Assembly (NCBI RefSeq): GCF_030685535.1
Contig: NZ_CP131601.1
Coordinates: forward strand, 1,240,001-1,304,000
DNA from: Photobacterium leiognathi
GTDB taxonomy: Bacteria > Pseudomonadota > Gammaproteobacteria > Enterobacterales > Vibrionaceae
DNA: 64,000 nt
Reading direction: 5' to 3'
Part shown: positions 9,322 through 17,950 of the stretch, piece after piece
Numbering within the stretch: the first letter of the stretch is position 1
How the letters are laid out: every line of letters begins with the position of its first letter
Position numbers and translations under genes: made by a program
Notes under the pieces: generated by a model
What the model was told of the DNA's origin: nothing
Databases searched by the model: none
Seen by the model: only the letters and a program-made list of their open reading frames with translations

Positions 9322-10412
9322 TCAAGTCTTATCGTTTATTAACACTGACGGTGTGTGCTTCTTTTCTATTATTAGGTTGTGAAAAGCCGCAAGTCGAGCC
9401 TCGTGTCGCGCAACCGATTGTTAAAGTACAAACCGTAAAAGAGGGCAGTAAACCGCCTAAATTAACTTTCCCTGCGGTAGCTTCTGCTGCAGATAAATCT
9501 ATTTTGTCATTTAGAATTGCAGGGGAAATCACTCAGGTATTAGTACATTCTGGGGATACGGTGAAGAAAGGGCAACTGCTAGCCAGACTCGATCCCCGTG
9601 ATTACAAACTCGGTGTTGATGATGCTCAGGCAAAGTTTAATGTTGCTGATAGCCAATATCGACGTTCAGCTAAATTGTTACGTAATGGCTATTTACCGCA
9701 ATCACAATTCGATGAACTAGAAGCACAGCGTAGTATAGCGAAAGCAAATTTAGAACTAGCGAAACTCCAATTGAGTTTTACCGAATTAAAAGCCCCTTTT
9801 GATGGTGTTATTTCCATTATTCCCGTCGAGCAATTTGAGAATATTAAAGTTGGTCAGCAGATCATGAATATCCATAGTGTTAACTCGGTGGATATCGAGA
9901 TCCAAGCGCCAGATATGATTTATTCCAAGCAAAGTGTGTTGGATGTTGATAATGGTGATCGCTCTGCGGCAAAAGTTATCCTTCCTAATGGTGAAAAGCT
10001 ACCTGTTAAATTAAAAGAGTTTACCACTGAGCCGGATCCTGAATCGGGATCTTTCCTTGTCACACTCACTATGCCAATGCCTAAGGATCAATTTATTTTG
10101 GATGGTATGTCGGTTGAAGTGGAAGCTGATGCTCAGAAATTACAGGTGTATAAAGTTGGTCAACAAATTGTCCCATTAGAAGCCTTATTTAACCAAGACG
10201 GTGACGCAATAGAAGCGACACATAAATATGTTTGGGTACTCACTCCTGAAAGCACAGTGACAAAACGTTTAGTTGTTACGGACAAAGTCGTCCCTGAAGG
10301 AGTGAGACTAAAATCAGGTCTTCAGGAAGGTGAAAAAGTTGTTATCACTGGAGTAAACCGCTTAAGAGAGGGACAAAAAGTGGTGGTGTTAGCTAAGGAG
10401 GGCCAACAATAA
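9318..10412 (+). CDS. RND efflux periplasmic adaptor, second copy (lipoprotein)
   Basis: A second membrane fusion protein of 364 residues. The ATG at 9318 overlaps the TGA of the first adaptor (ATGA) and has AAGGAG 8 nt upstream; this start gives the signal MIKSYRLLTLTVCASFLLLGC with lipobox LLLGC. Domain order repeats that of its neighbour: lipoyl half FRIAGEITQVLVHSGDTVKK, helical hairpin, lipoyl half LKAPFDGVISII, then beta-barrel. The two adaptors are clearly diverged, so they are not a recent duplication. Two adaptors for one pump suggest a mixed or hetero-oligomeric adaptor ring. No outer-membrane channel gene is adjacent, so a shared TolC is likely. Confidence 0.9.
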   Translation: MIKSYRLLTLTVCASFLLLGCEKPQVEPRVAQPIVKVQTVKEGSKPPKLTFPAVASAADKSILSFRIAGEITQVLVHSGDTVKKGQLLARLDPRDYKLGVDDAQAKFNVADSQYRRSAKLLRNGYLPQSQFDELEAQRSIAKANLELAKLQLSFTELKAPFDGVISIIPVEQFENIKVGQQIMNIHSVNSVDIEIQAPDMIYSKQSVLDVDNGDRSAAKVILPNGEKLPVKLKEFTTEPDPESGSFLVTLTMPMPKDQFILDGMSVEVEADAQKLQVYKVGQQIVPLEALFNQDGDAIEATHKYVWVLTPESTVTKRLVVTDKVVPEGVRLKSGLQEGEKVVITGVNRLREGQKVVVLAKEGQQ

Positions 10413-13400
10413 TGAAACAAGATATAGCGACTTATTTTATCAAGAATAAGGTGATCAGCTGGATGCTGACGCTCATATTTCTTGTCGGTGGTACATTTTC
10501 TTTCTTTGGTTTAGGGCAGCTAGAAGATCCCGCATTTACGATTAAAGATGCCATGGTGGTGACGGCTTACCCAGGGGCTACACCACAACAAGTAGAAGAA
10601 GAAGTTACTTATCCAATAGAAAAGGCGATTCAGCAGTTAACCTATGTTGATGAAGTGAACTCCATTTCTAGCCGTGGTTTATCGCAAATCACGGTCACCA
10701 TGAAAAACAACTATGGTCCTGATGATCTACCACAAATCTGGGATGAGCTCCGTCGTAAGGTAAATGATATTTCATCAAATTTACCGCCCGGTGTTGCTAA
10801 GCCTAAAGTGATTGATGATTTCGGTGATGTTTACGGTATTTTGCTGGCTATCACAGGTGATGGTTATAGCTATAAAGAGCTAAGTGATTATGTGGATTAC
10901 TTACGCCGTGAAATTGAGCTGGTAGATGGTGTTGGTAAAGTCGGCGTTACGGGGAATCAGCAAGAGCAAGTCTTTATTGAGATCTCAATGCAGCGTTTAA
11001 GTAGCTTGGGGATTTCTCTCGAAACGATTTACAACATTTTAGCGACACAAAATTTAGTGACTAGCGCAGGCGCTGTACGTATTGGTGATGAATACGTGCG
11101 TGTTCATCCTACGGGTGAGTTTAAAAATGTTGATGAGTTGGGTGATTTGATCATTACCGAAAAGGGAGCAAATGGCCTTATTTATCTGCGTGATGTTGCT
11201 GATATCAAAAAAGGCTTTAAAGAAATTCCTGATAATTTAGTGGGCTTTAATGGTCATGAAGCACTGAATGTGGGGGTTTCCTTTGTCGAAGGCGTCAATG
11301 TTGTTGAAGTCGGTCAGCGTGTTATGCAAAAGCTGGCTGAACTCAAAGAGCAACAACCCGTTGGTATTGATATTGATGCAGTTTATAGCCAGCCAATAGA
11401 AGTTGATAAATCAGTTAGTGGTTTTGTGGTTAGCTTAGGTCAAGCAGTTGTCATTGTTATTGTCGTACTGCTGTTTTTCATGGGGCTGCGCTCAGGCTTA
11501 CTGATTGGTTTGATCTTATTGCTAACAGTGCTGGGCACGTTCGTGTTCATGAAGTGGTTGGCGATTGATTTACAACGTATCTCATTAGGTGCCTTGGTTA
11601 TTGCTCTGGGTATGCTGGTGGATAACGCCATCGTGGTGGTCGAAGGGATATTGATAGGGATGCAAAAAGGTCGAACGCGAATGCAGGCGGCCTCTGATAT
11701 TGTTACCCAAACCAAGTGGTCATTATTGGGTGCAACGGTGATTGCGGTAATGGCATTTGCGCCTATTGGTCTATCGCAAGACTCAACCTATGAATATTGT
11801 CGAACGCTATTTACCGTGCTTCTTATTTCCCTCATGTTGAGTTGGTTTACAGCGATCTCGTTAACCCCATTCTTTGCTGATCTTTTCTTTAAGAATGTCA
11901 AAGTCGATCAAGCTGATGATCAAAAAGATCCTTATGGCAGCATTTTCTTTGTTGTTTATCGTAAGTCATTAGAGTTTTGTATGCGCCAAGCGTGGATGAC
12001 AGTGATCGTATTGATCTTGATGCTAGGCGGTAGTGTGTATGGTTTTACATTATTGAAACAATCGTTCTTCCCGGCATCAACAACACCTATGTTTATGGTT
12101 GATGTTTGGCTCCCTGAAGGGACTGATATTCGTGCCACTAACGATACTTTAAAACAACTTGAGAAAGTGGTGGGGGCTGAAGAAGGGGTTGAATACGTTA
12201 GCTCAAGCGCAGGTAAAGGCTCGCAACGCTTTATGCTGACTTATGCGCCTGAGAAAAGTTATGCCGCTTATGGCGAACTAATTGTTCGGGTTGATTCGTT
12301 TGAAAGCGTAGTGCCTGTAATGAAAAAGTTCAGGGAGCAACTAGATAAAGATTTTCCTGAAATTGAATACAAAGCCAAATTGGTAATGTTAGGTCCTTCA
12401 TCGGGTTCGAAAATTGAAGCGCGAATAGTGGGTTCCGATCCAACGGTACTGCGAGGTATAGCATCGCAAGTGGTTGATGTGATGAATGCCGATCCTGGGG
12501 CATTTAATATTCGTCATGATTGGCGTGAACGCACCAAGGTGATTGAACCTGTATTTAATGAAAGCCAAGCAAGACGTTACGGTATTACTAAAAAAGACGT
12601 CGATGAGTTACTGCAAATGGCATTCTCAGGGCTCAATATCGGTTTATATCGTGAAGGCACTAACTTAATGCCAATTGTGGCACGTTTACCGGAAGAAGAG
12701 CGTGTAGATATAAGCACAATTGAAGGGATGAAAATTTGGAGCCCTGCGATCCAAGGTTACATTCCGTTGCAACAAGTTGTGTTAGATGTGAATGTACGCT
12801 GGGAAGATCCGTTAGTGGTACGTAAAAACCGCAAACGTGTATTAACGGTTATGGCAGATCCTGATCCTATTGGTGAAGAGACTGCTGCAACCGTACAAAA
12901 GCGTATTATGCCAGCGATTGCTGCGATTGAATTACCGGAAGGTTATAGCTTGGAGTGGGGCGGTGAATATGAATCATCAGCAGATGCGCAAGCGTCACTG
13001 TTCCAAACTATGCCAATGGGTTATTTAGCGATGTTCCTTATTACTATTTTCCTATTTAATAAGGTAAAAGAAGCCTTGATTGTATGGGCTACCGTACCGT
13101 TGGCGATCATTGGCGTGACCTTAGGTTTGCTCTTATTAAATACCCCATTTGGTTTCATGGCATTGCTTGGTTTCTTAAGCCTATCGGGAATGCTGGTGAA
13201 AAACGGTATCGTTCTGCTCGATCAAATTGAAATAGAGATAGCAAGCGGTAAGGAGAAATACCAAGCAGTCGTGGATGCAGCAGTAAGTCGTGTACGTCCC
13301 GTTTGTATGGCGGCAATAACCACCGTGTTAGGTATGCTCCCACTGTTACCAGATGTGTTCTTTAAGCCAATGGCCGTTACCATTATGTTTGGTTTAAGCT

Positions 13401-13486
13401 TTGCCACGGTATTAACCTTGATTGTGGTACCTGTGCTATATCGCTTGTTCCATAAATTAAAAGTGCCAAGTAAGCAAACTGCATAA
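10412..13486 (+). CDS. RND family efflux pump, inner-membrane subunit
   Basis: A 1024-residue resistance-nodulation-division transporter that exports drugs or other small molecules using the proton gradient. Twelve membrane segments with two large periplasmic loops are expected. Visible family features are the N-terminal helix, PGATPQQVEEEVTYPIE, the TM4 segment GALVIALGMLVDNAIVVVEG with the conserved proton-relay aspartates (D-N), and LLGFLSLSGMLVKNGIVLLDQ in TM10. The pattern is that of the AcrB/VexK-like multidrug group rather than the metal-exporting CusA group. Its ATG overlaps the preceding stop (TAATG) and is preceded by AAGGAGG, implying tight translational coupling. Confidence 0.93.
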   Translation: MKQDIATYFIKNKVISWMLTLIFLVGGTFSFFGLGQLEDPAFTIKDAMVVTAYPGATPQQVEEEVTYPIEKAIQQLTYVDEVNSISSRGLSQITVTMKNNYGPDDLPQIWDELRRKVNDISSNLPPGVAKPKVIDDFGDVYGILLAITGDGYSYKELSDYVDYLRREIELVDGVGKVGVTGNQQEQVFIEISMQRLSSLGISLETIYNILATQNLVTSAGAVRIGDEYVRVHPTGEFKNVDELGDLIITEKGANGLIYLRDVADIKKGFKEIPDNLVGFNGHEALNVGVSFVEGVNVVEVGQRVMQKLAELKEQQPVGIDIDAVYSQPIEVDKSVSGFVVSLGQAVVIVIVVLLFFMGLRSGLLIGLILLLTVLGTFVFMKWLAIDLQRISLGALVIALGMLVDNAIVVVEGILIGMQKGRTRMQAASDIVTQTKWSLLGATVIAVMAFAPIGLSQDSTYEYCRTLFTVLLISLMLSWFTAISLTPFFADLFFKNVKVDQADDQKDPYGSIFFVVYRKSLEFCMRQAWMTVIVLILMLGGSVYGFTLLKQSFFPASTTPMFMVDVWLPEGTDIRATNDTLKQLEKVVGAEEGVEYVSSSAGKGSQRFMLTYAPEKSYAAYGELIVRVDSFESVVPVMKKFREQLDKDFPEIEYKAKLVMLGPSSGSKIEARIVGSDPTVLRGIASQVVDVMNADPGAFNIRHDWRERTKVIEPVFNESQARRYGITKKDVDELLQMAFSGLNIGLYREGTNLMPIVARLPEEERVDISTIEGMKIWSPAIQGYIPLQQVVLDVNVRWEDPLVVRKNRKRVLTVMADPDPIGEETAATVQKRIMPAIAAIELPEGYSLEWGGEYESSADAQASLFQTMPMGYLAMFLITIFLFNKVKEALIVWATVPLAIIGVTLGLLLLNTPFGFMALLGFLSLSGMLVKNGIVLLDQIEIEIASGKEKYQAVVDAAVSRVRPVCMAAITTVLGMLPLLPDVFFKPMAVTIMFGLSFATVLTLIVVPVLYRLFHKLKVPSKQTA

Positions 13487-13527
13487 CAGTCTGTTTAGTT
13501 AACAAGAAAGCGAAACACAAAAAACAA

Positions 13528-13551
13528 AAAGGCTTCCTGATGGAAGCCTTT
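13528..13551. terminator. Bidirectional terminator between the RND operon and pyrC
   Basis: A 10-bp stem AAAGGCTTCC/GGAAGCCTTT with a 4-nt loop; A-rich on the left and T-rich on the right, so it can serve the efflux operon on the plus strand and pyrC on the minus strand. Confidence 0.85.
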
Positions 13552-13575
13552 ATTTTATTCTGTGTTTGTTAGCGA

Positions 13576-14607
13576 TTAAGCATTCACTTTCCAGCTCATG
13601 GTTTCGCCAGCTTTAATTGGTACAACTGTGTCGCTACCAAATTGCATTTCTTCAGCAACAGTCCATGACTCTTTTACCAGTGTAATAGTGTCTGTATTAC
13701 GTGGTAGACCGTAGAAATCAGGGCCATTGAAACTTGCAAAGCCTTCTAGCTTATCTAATGCATTCGCTTGTTCAAATACTTCTGCATAAAGCTCAATAGC
13801 TGCGTGAGCTGTGTAAGAGCCAGCACAACCACAAGCTGCTTCTTTACGACCTTTAGCATGTGGCGCAGTATCTGTGCCTAAGAAGAACTTTTTGCTACCA
13901 CTGGTTGCAGCATCAACTAATGCTTGCTGGTGGGTATTGCGCTTAAGGATTGGCAAACAGTAGAAGTGTGGGCGGATGCCGCCAACTAACATGTGGTTAC
14001 GGTTAAACATTAAGTGGTGAGCCGTAATCGTTGCAGCAACATTATCACCTGCATTTTTTACGAACTTCACCGCATCTGCTGTGGTGATGTGTTCTAGTAC
14101 AATTTTTAGTGATGTGAACTCTTCAACGATAGGGCCAAGCACTGTATCTAGGAAAGTTTTCTCACGGTCGAAAATATCAACGTGATCATGAGTCACTTCA
14201 CCATGAATTAGCAGAGGCATACCCACTTCTTGCATTGCCACTAACGCAGGGCGAATTTTATCAATTGATGTTACGCCTGAGTCTGAGTTAGTTGTTGCAC
14301 CTGCAGGGTAAAGCTTTGCTGCATACACATGGCCAGATGCTTTCGCTTTCTTAATTTCTTCAGGTGATGTGTTATCTGTTAGATAGATAACCATAAGTGG
14401 TGTGAAAGTTGGACTTGGTTGAGCGTCTAGGATGCGCTCGCGGTAAGCTAAAGCAGATTCTGTATCTGTAACAGGAGGGATCAAATTAGGCATGATAATC
14501 GCGCGTCCCATGTAACGGCTAATATCCCTTACTGTATCTTTTAATACATCGCCATCACGTAAATGTGTGTGCCAATCATCAGGACGAGTAATCGTTAATG
14601 TTGTCAT
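13576..14607 (-). CDS. pyrC: Dihydroorotase
   Basis: Zinc enzyme of pyrimidine synthesis that cyclises carbamoyl aspartate to dihydroorotate. The 343-residue chain is the class II single-domain form of E. coli PyrC length. Metal ligands are visible: His13 and His15 in [10 protein letters not shown], Lys98 (expected carboxylated) in [11 protein letters not shown], histidines in LIHGEVTHD and [10 protein letters not shown], and the catalytic aspartate in FLGTDTAPH. The gene stands alone with its own terminator and about 165 bp upstream before the next gene. I see no clear pyrimidine-responsive leader in the upstream sequence. Confidence 0.96.
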   Translation of the reverse strand: MTTLTITRPDDWHTHLRDGDVLKDTVRDISRYMGRAIIMPNLIPPVTDTESALAYRERILDAQPSPTFTPLMVIYLTDNTSPEEIKKAKASGHVYAAKLYPAGATTNSDSGVTSIDKIRPALVAMQEVGMPLLIHGEVTHDHVDIFDREKTFLDTVLGPIVEEFTSLKIVLEHITTADAVKFVKNAGDNVAATITAHHLMFNRNHMLVGGIRPHFYCLPILKRNTHQQALVDAATSGSKKFFLGTDTAPHAKGRKEAACGCAGSYTAHAAIELYAEVFEQANALDKLEGFASFNGPDFYGLPRNTDTITLVKESWTVAEEMQFGSDTVVPIKAGETMSWKVNA

Positions 14608-14772
14608 TTTGTTTCCCTTCCAAAAAATTTGCCCGATTCTAAAAGCATCTCAAGGCTAAGTAAAGGTCATTAAACCCACAATGAGTTTGTTTGTTGAAAT
14701 AAAATGCAATCGTTTGCGAAGTTTACCAAAGACGTAAAGGATCACAGCAATAGAGTAAAAATACCAGTATCA

Positions 14773-15702
14773 TTACTCTCTTTTCTTCATGCTAACGACG
14801 GAATACACCACAAACACCATGCCAATAGCGTGAAACCAAGTAAAAGGCTCGCTTAAGATCGTAATGGCAAAAACAGCAGTAATAGCCGATCCCACATTAC
14901 TGGTTAAACTTAGCTGAGATGGGGTGAGTTTCTGCATAGCTGCAGCAACGAAGAAAGAGGGAAGTACGGTACAGAAGATCCCAAGGGCGATCCCTAATCC
15001 GATTAGTTGAGGATCCAACGTGATCACATTGATGCCTTGCCACTGACTTTGAATCAAAATAACGATCCCAGCAGATCCCATACCAATACAAGTAAATAGC
15101 TGGCTTCCCATTTGGCTAATTAACTTTTTGCTCATAATTAAATAACAAGCAAAGATAAAAGCAGAAGCCACTGCCAATCCGCTCCCTAATAGAATGTTAT
15201 TGCCGATATTATTCATGTCATGAAAAACAATTAAAGCAACGCCGATATAACCAAGAAAAATCGCTTTAAAAGTACCTTTTACGGGTGTTTGCTTTAATAC
15301 AATCCAGCTGATTAACACGACAAAACTTGGAAATAAAAAGATCAATAGTCGTTCTAATTGCGCACTGATATATGCCATAGCTGCAATATCTAAATATGAT
15401 GCTAAATAGTAACCAAGAATGCCCACAGCACTGGCAGCTAAGCCATAACGTTTGAAATTGGTTCGATTCTCTGTTTTTCTCAGCAACCAGAACATCATAA
15501 TGATGTAAATAGGAACTGAGCTAAAAGCACGTAATGCCATAATTGAGACAGCATCGCCACCAAACTGGTAAGCAAGCTTAATAAAGACAGGTTTGATGGA
15601 AAATAACGCTGTACCAATTAGCGCAAAAAAGATGCCTTGATTGATATTAGGATAGGATGTTTCGCTATTTTCTATGGGTTTATCTTGGGTTGATTGTGTC
15701 AT
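14773..15702 (-). CDS. EamA/DMT family transporter with a regulatory leader
   Basis: A 309-residue drug/metabolite transporter with about ten hydrophobic segments forming two EamA repeats; the first begins near IFFALIGTALFSIKPVFIKL and the second near LLGSGLAVASAFIFACYLIM, with LTSNVGSAITAVFAITILSE near the C-terminus. Substrate is unknown; such proteins often export amino acids or related metabolites. It lies downstream of a LysR gene on the same strand, separated by 200 bp that hold a leader ORF and competing hairpins (separate entries). The ATG at 15702 is preceded by GCGAGA, which itself can be paired in the leader RNA. Confidence 0.88.
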   Translation of the reverse strand: MTQSTQDKPIENSETSYPNINQGIFFALIGTALFSIKPVFIKLAYQFGGDAVSIMALRAFSSVPIYIIMMFWLLRKTENRTNFKRYGLAASAVGILGYYLASYLDIAAMAYISAQLERLLIFLFPSFVVLISWIVLKQTPVKGTFKAIFLGYIGVALIVFHDMNNIGNNILLGSGLAVASAFIFACYLIMSKKLISQMGSQLFTCIGMGSAGIVILIQSQWQGINVITLDPQLIGLGIALGIFCTVLPSFFVAAAMQKLTPSQLSLTSNVGSAITAVFAITILSEPFTWFHAIGMVFVVYSVVSMKKRE

Positions 15703-15725
15703 GTTATTTCTCGCTGAATGTTAAT

Positions 15726-15779
15726 AAAAAGGCTGCGAGAAATGCGGTAGGTCACTGGCTGAGCATAACTCACAGCCAG
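15726..15779 (-). promoter_or_regulatory. Candidate attenuator with competing hairpins before the EamA gene
   Basis: On the minus strand CTGGCTG (15779-15773) can pair with CAGCCAG just downstream, inside an outer CGGTAG/CTACCG stem whose 5' arm contains the leader-ORF stop codon. Alternatively GGCTGTGAG (15777-15769) pairs with CTCGCAGCC (15739-15731), a 9-bp stem with one wobble that is followed immediately by TTTTT (15730-15726), a terminator. The two structures exclude each other. CTCGC can also pair with the ribosome site GCGAG of the EamA gene. The pairing is seen; the regulatory role is inferred. Confidence 0.5.
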
Positions 15780-15790
15780 ATAGCAATAGA

Positions 15791-15850
15791 CTACCGACCG
15801 GATGGCAGTAGCGTATTGAGGAGCCAAGTGTAGATAGTTGAGTGGTTCAT
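15791..15850 (-). CDS. Putative 19-residue leader peptide
   Basis: A short open frame, MNHSTIYTWLLNTLLPSGR, begins at ATG 15850 and stops at TAG 15791, about 90 bp before the EamA start. A weak ribosome site (AGG) lies about 8 nt upstream. Its stop codon sits inside the 5' arm of the outer stem of the competing hairpins, the geometry expected of a leader peptide whose translation or stalling sets the downstream fold. The peptide has no run of a single amino acid, so if it senses something it may be through nascent-chain arrest. Too short for similarity evidence; the call rests on position. Confidence 0.4.
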   Translation of the reverse strand: MNHSTIYTWLLNTLLPSGR

Positions 15851-15902
15851 AAGTTGCCTATTTATTGAGCATTAAAATCAACTTACGTGAATAAATAATG
15901 AG

Positions 15903-16853
15903 TTACAAGCTATTAATTGCATTCATTAATGATTTGTTTTCTGCACAAGTAAATTGCTCGGTTATAAAATCAATAAAAGCTCTCTGTCGATAAGGCATAT
16001 TGAGGTTTGGAAGATACTGCATAAAGACTTCACCTTGGTAATTATCGAGTAATACCCAATGTGGCAGTACGGGGGTTAATGCACCTGACTCGATGGCTTT
16101 CTTAGCCACAAAAAAAGGTAATACAGCAATACCAAAATGATTCAGTGCTGCTTCTAACCGCATTTCAGTATGGTTAACAATATAACGACCATTAACAGTT
16201 ACCGTTACTTGCTCATTGTCTGTTTTAAAACGCCATTGGTTATCGACAATGGTTTCTCCAAGATAAATACAATCATGATCGACTAACTGCTTGGGATGCT
16301 GTGGCATACCTCGTTGGGTGAGATATTGTGGTGATGCACATAAGACGAGATGGTTAGTGGCTAAGTTTTTTGCAACCAAGTTAGCTTGTGGTTTATTGGT
16401 AAGTTTAAAAACCACATCGACATCGTGATAGATAGGATCTATCGGTTTATCCGTTACTTCTATCTTTAGCTTAATTTTTGGATGTTGCTCTACAAATGAC
16501 AGCAGTAAAGGCTGAAGCACTTGGCGACAAAATGCCTTTGGTGAAGCGATGGTTAATTGTCCTTCTACTTCTTGTGTATGGTTAGCCGCAAGATCTACCA
16601 CATCCTGTGCATTTTGTAGGATATTCTTACCGTATTGATAAGCTTCTTGCCCTGCATGAGTCAGTGATTGGCTACGTGTACTTCTTTTGATCAGCTGTAC
16701 TTGCAGCTCTTTTTCTAATCGACTTATCTGTCGGCTAATGCCTGATGGTGTCATCCCCAGCTTTTTTGCCGCAGCACTGAAACTGTCAGACTCCACAACA
16801 GTAACAAATGCTGCGATATCAGGTAGAAGCTGAATGATTTTATTTTTGTCCAT
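15903..16853 (-). CDS. LysR family transcriptional regulator
   Basis: A 316-residue regulator with the N-terminal winged helix-turn-helix at about residues 12-70 (FVTVVESDSFSAAAKKLGMT, PSGISRQISRLEKELQVQLI) and a C-terminal periplasmic-binding-like effector domain. It is divergent from the EamA transporter at 16952 with only 98 bp between them, the usual arrangement for a LysR protein and its target, and lies upstream of a second EamA gene. The sequence best fits the large CrgA/YafC-like group of LysR proteins. Effector unknown. Confidence 0.9.
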   Translation of the reverse strand: MDKNKIIQLLPDIAAFVTVVESDSFSAAAKKLGMTPSGISRQISRLEKELQVQLIKRSTRSQSLTHAGQEAYQYGKNILQNAQDVVDLAANHTQEVEGQLTIASPKAFCRQVLQPLLLSFVEQHPKIKLKIEVTDKPIDPIYHDVDVVFKLTNKPQANLVAKNLATNHLVLCASPQYLTQRGMPQHPKQLVDHDCIYLGETIVDNQWRFKTDNEQVTVTVNGRYIVNHTEMRLEAALNHFGIAVLPFFVAKKAIESGALTPVLPHWVLLDNYQGEVFMQYLPNLNMPYRQRAFIDFITEQFTCAENKSLMNAINSL

Positions 16854-16951
16854 CAGTCACAAATCCTTTGCTTAGAGTGTGGATTATCAATTATCAGTCA
16901 AACATATAACATTCATTCTTACAAGATTGCAGCGAAAGAAAGGAAGAATGA

Positions 16952-17902
16952 ATGGAACACGTAGAACAGCATAAAGTCGGATCTTTGAATAAATCGTCAA
17001 TAGCAATAATTGGCGTGTTAGCTGCTGCAGTTTTTTGGGGAACTAGTTTTGGTGTTGCCAAAGAAGCAATGCTTTATACCGGTGTATTAATGTTTTTGGT
17101 GATACGTTTTTGTTGCACTCTCGTGGTGATATATCCTTTAGTCGCGAAAAAAATAAATTGGAAAGTTTGGCGTCAAATAGCACCAACAGGCGCAATATTA
17201 AGCATTATTTATTTAGCTGAAACTTATGGTTTAAAGCACACCACGGCGTCTAATGCCGCTTTTTTAATCAGCCTATTTATTATCTTTACACCTGGTGTTG
17301 ATGCACTGATAAATCGCCACAAAATAGCTGTAACAGATTTGTTTGCTGGGGTGATTGCAATTGCAGGAGTGTGGCTGTTAGTGGGGGACAGTTTAAATAC
17401 TGTCGATTTTAATATCGGTAATATTTTAATTTTGATCGCGGCATTAGGGCGTGCAGCTTTTGTTGTAACAACGAAAAAGAAAATGGATACACAGCCTAGT
17501 GATCCTATGGTAGTGACTTTCATTCAGCTATCAGTAGTAACGTTAGTTTGTATATTTTTGCTGATCTTAACAGTACCTAGTGAGCAGTATGTTTTACCTA
17601 ACGCGATGAATTTTTGGCTTTACATTGGTTATCTCGTGGTATTTTGCACCTTGTTTGCTTTTTATATTCAAAACTATGGTGTGAAACATACCAGCCCGAC
17701 TCAAGTTTCATTTTTACTAGGGCTTGAGCCAGTGTTTGGTGGTTTATTTGCTCACTGGTGGTTAGGGGAAAGATTCGATAGCATTCAGTGGATAGGAGCA
17801 GGCTTGATTGTTTTTGCTGCAATGTTTATTTCACTCAAGTTCTCTTTTCGTCGACGAATAAAAATAAGCCATGTTGCAGAGATAGAAAAGCCGATCGGAT
17901 GA
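16952..17902 (+). CDS. EamA/DMT family transporter, divergent from LysR
   Basis: A 316-residue transporter with ten predicted membrane segments in two EamA repeats: AVFWGTSFGVAKEAM opens the first, and PTQVSFLLGLEPVFGGLFAHWWLGE closes the second with the conserved proline/glutamate-rich end. It is likely an exporter of a small metabolite and the probable target of the adjacent LysR regulator. It is not a close copy of the other EamA gene on the far side of the regulator. The ATG at 16952 follows AAGGAAG at about 5 nt. Confidence 0.88.
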   Translation: MEHVEQHKVGSLNKSSIAIIGVLAAAVFWGTSFGVAKEAMLYTGVLMFLVIRFCCTLVVIYPLVAKKINWKVWRQIAPTGAILSIIYLAETYGLKHTTASNAAFLISLFIIFTPGVDALINRHKIAVTDLFAGVIAIAGVWLLVGDSLNTVDFNIGNILILIAALGRAAFVVTTKKKMDTQPSDPMVVTFIQLSVVTLVCIFLLILTVPSEQYVLPNAMNFWLYIGYLVVFCTLFAFYIQNYGVKHTSPTQVSFLLGLEPVFGGLFAHWWLGERFDSIQWIGAGLIVFAAMFISLKFSFRRRIKISHVAEIEKPIG

Positions 17903-17909
17903 TCGGCTT
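17888..17909. terminator. Terminator overlapping the EamA stop, serving the chemoreceptor gene
   Basis: A 9-bp perfect stem AAGCCGATC/GATCGGCTT with a 4-nt loop. On the minus strand it is followed by TTTTC and lies about 40 nt after the chemoreceptor stop. On the plus strand there is no T-tract and the stem contains the EamA stop codon. Confidence 0.6.
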
Positions 17910-17950
17910 AACATGAGTATCGCAATGGCAATGACCAATTGTTGATAAGT

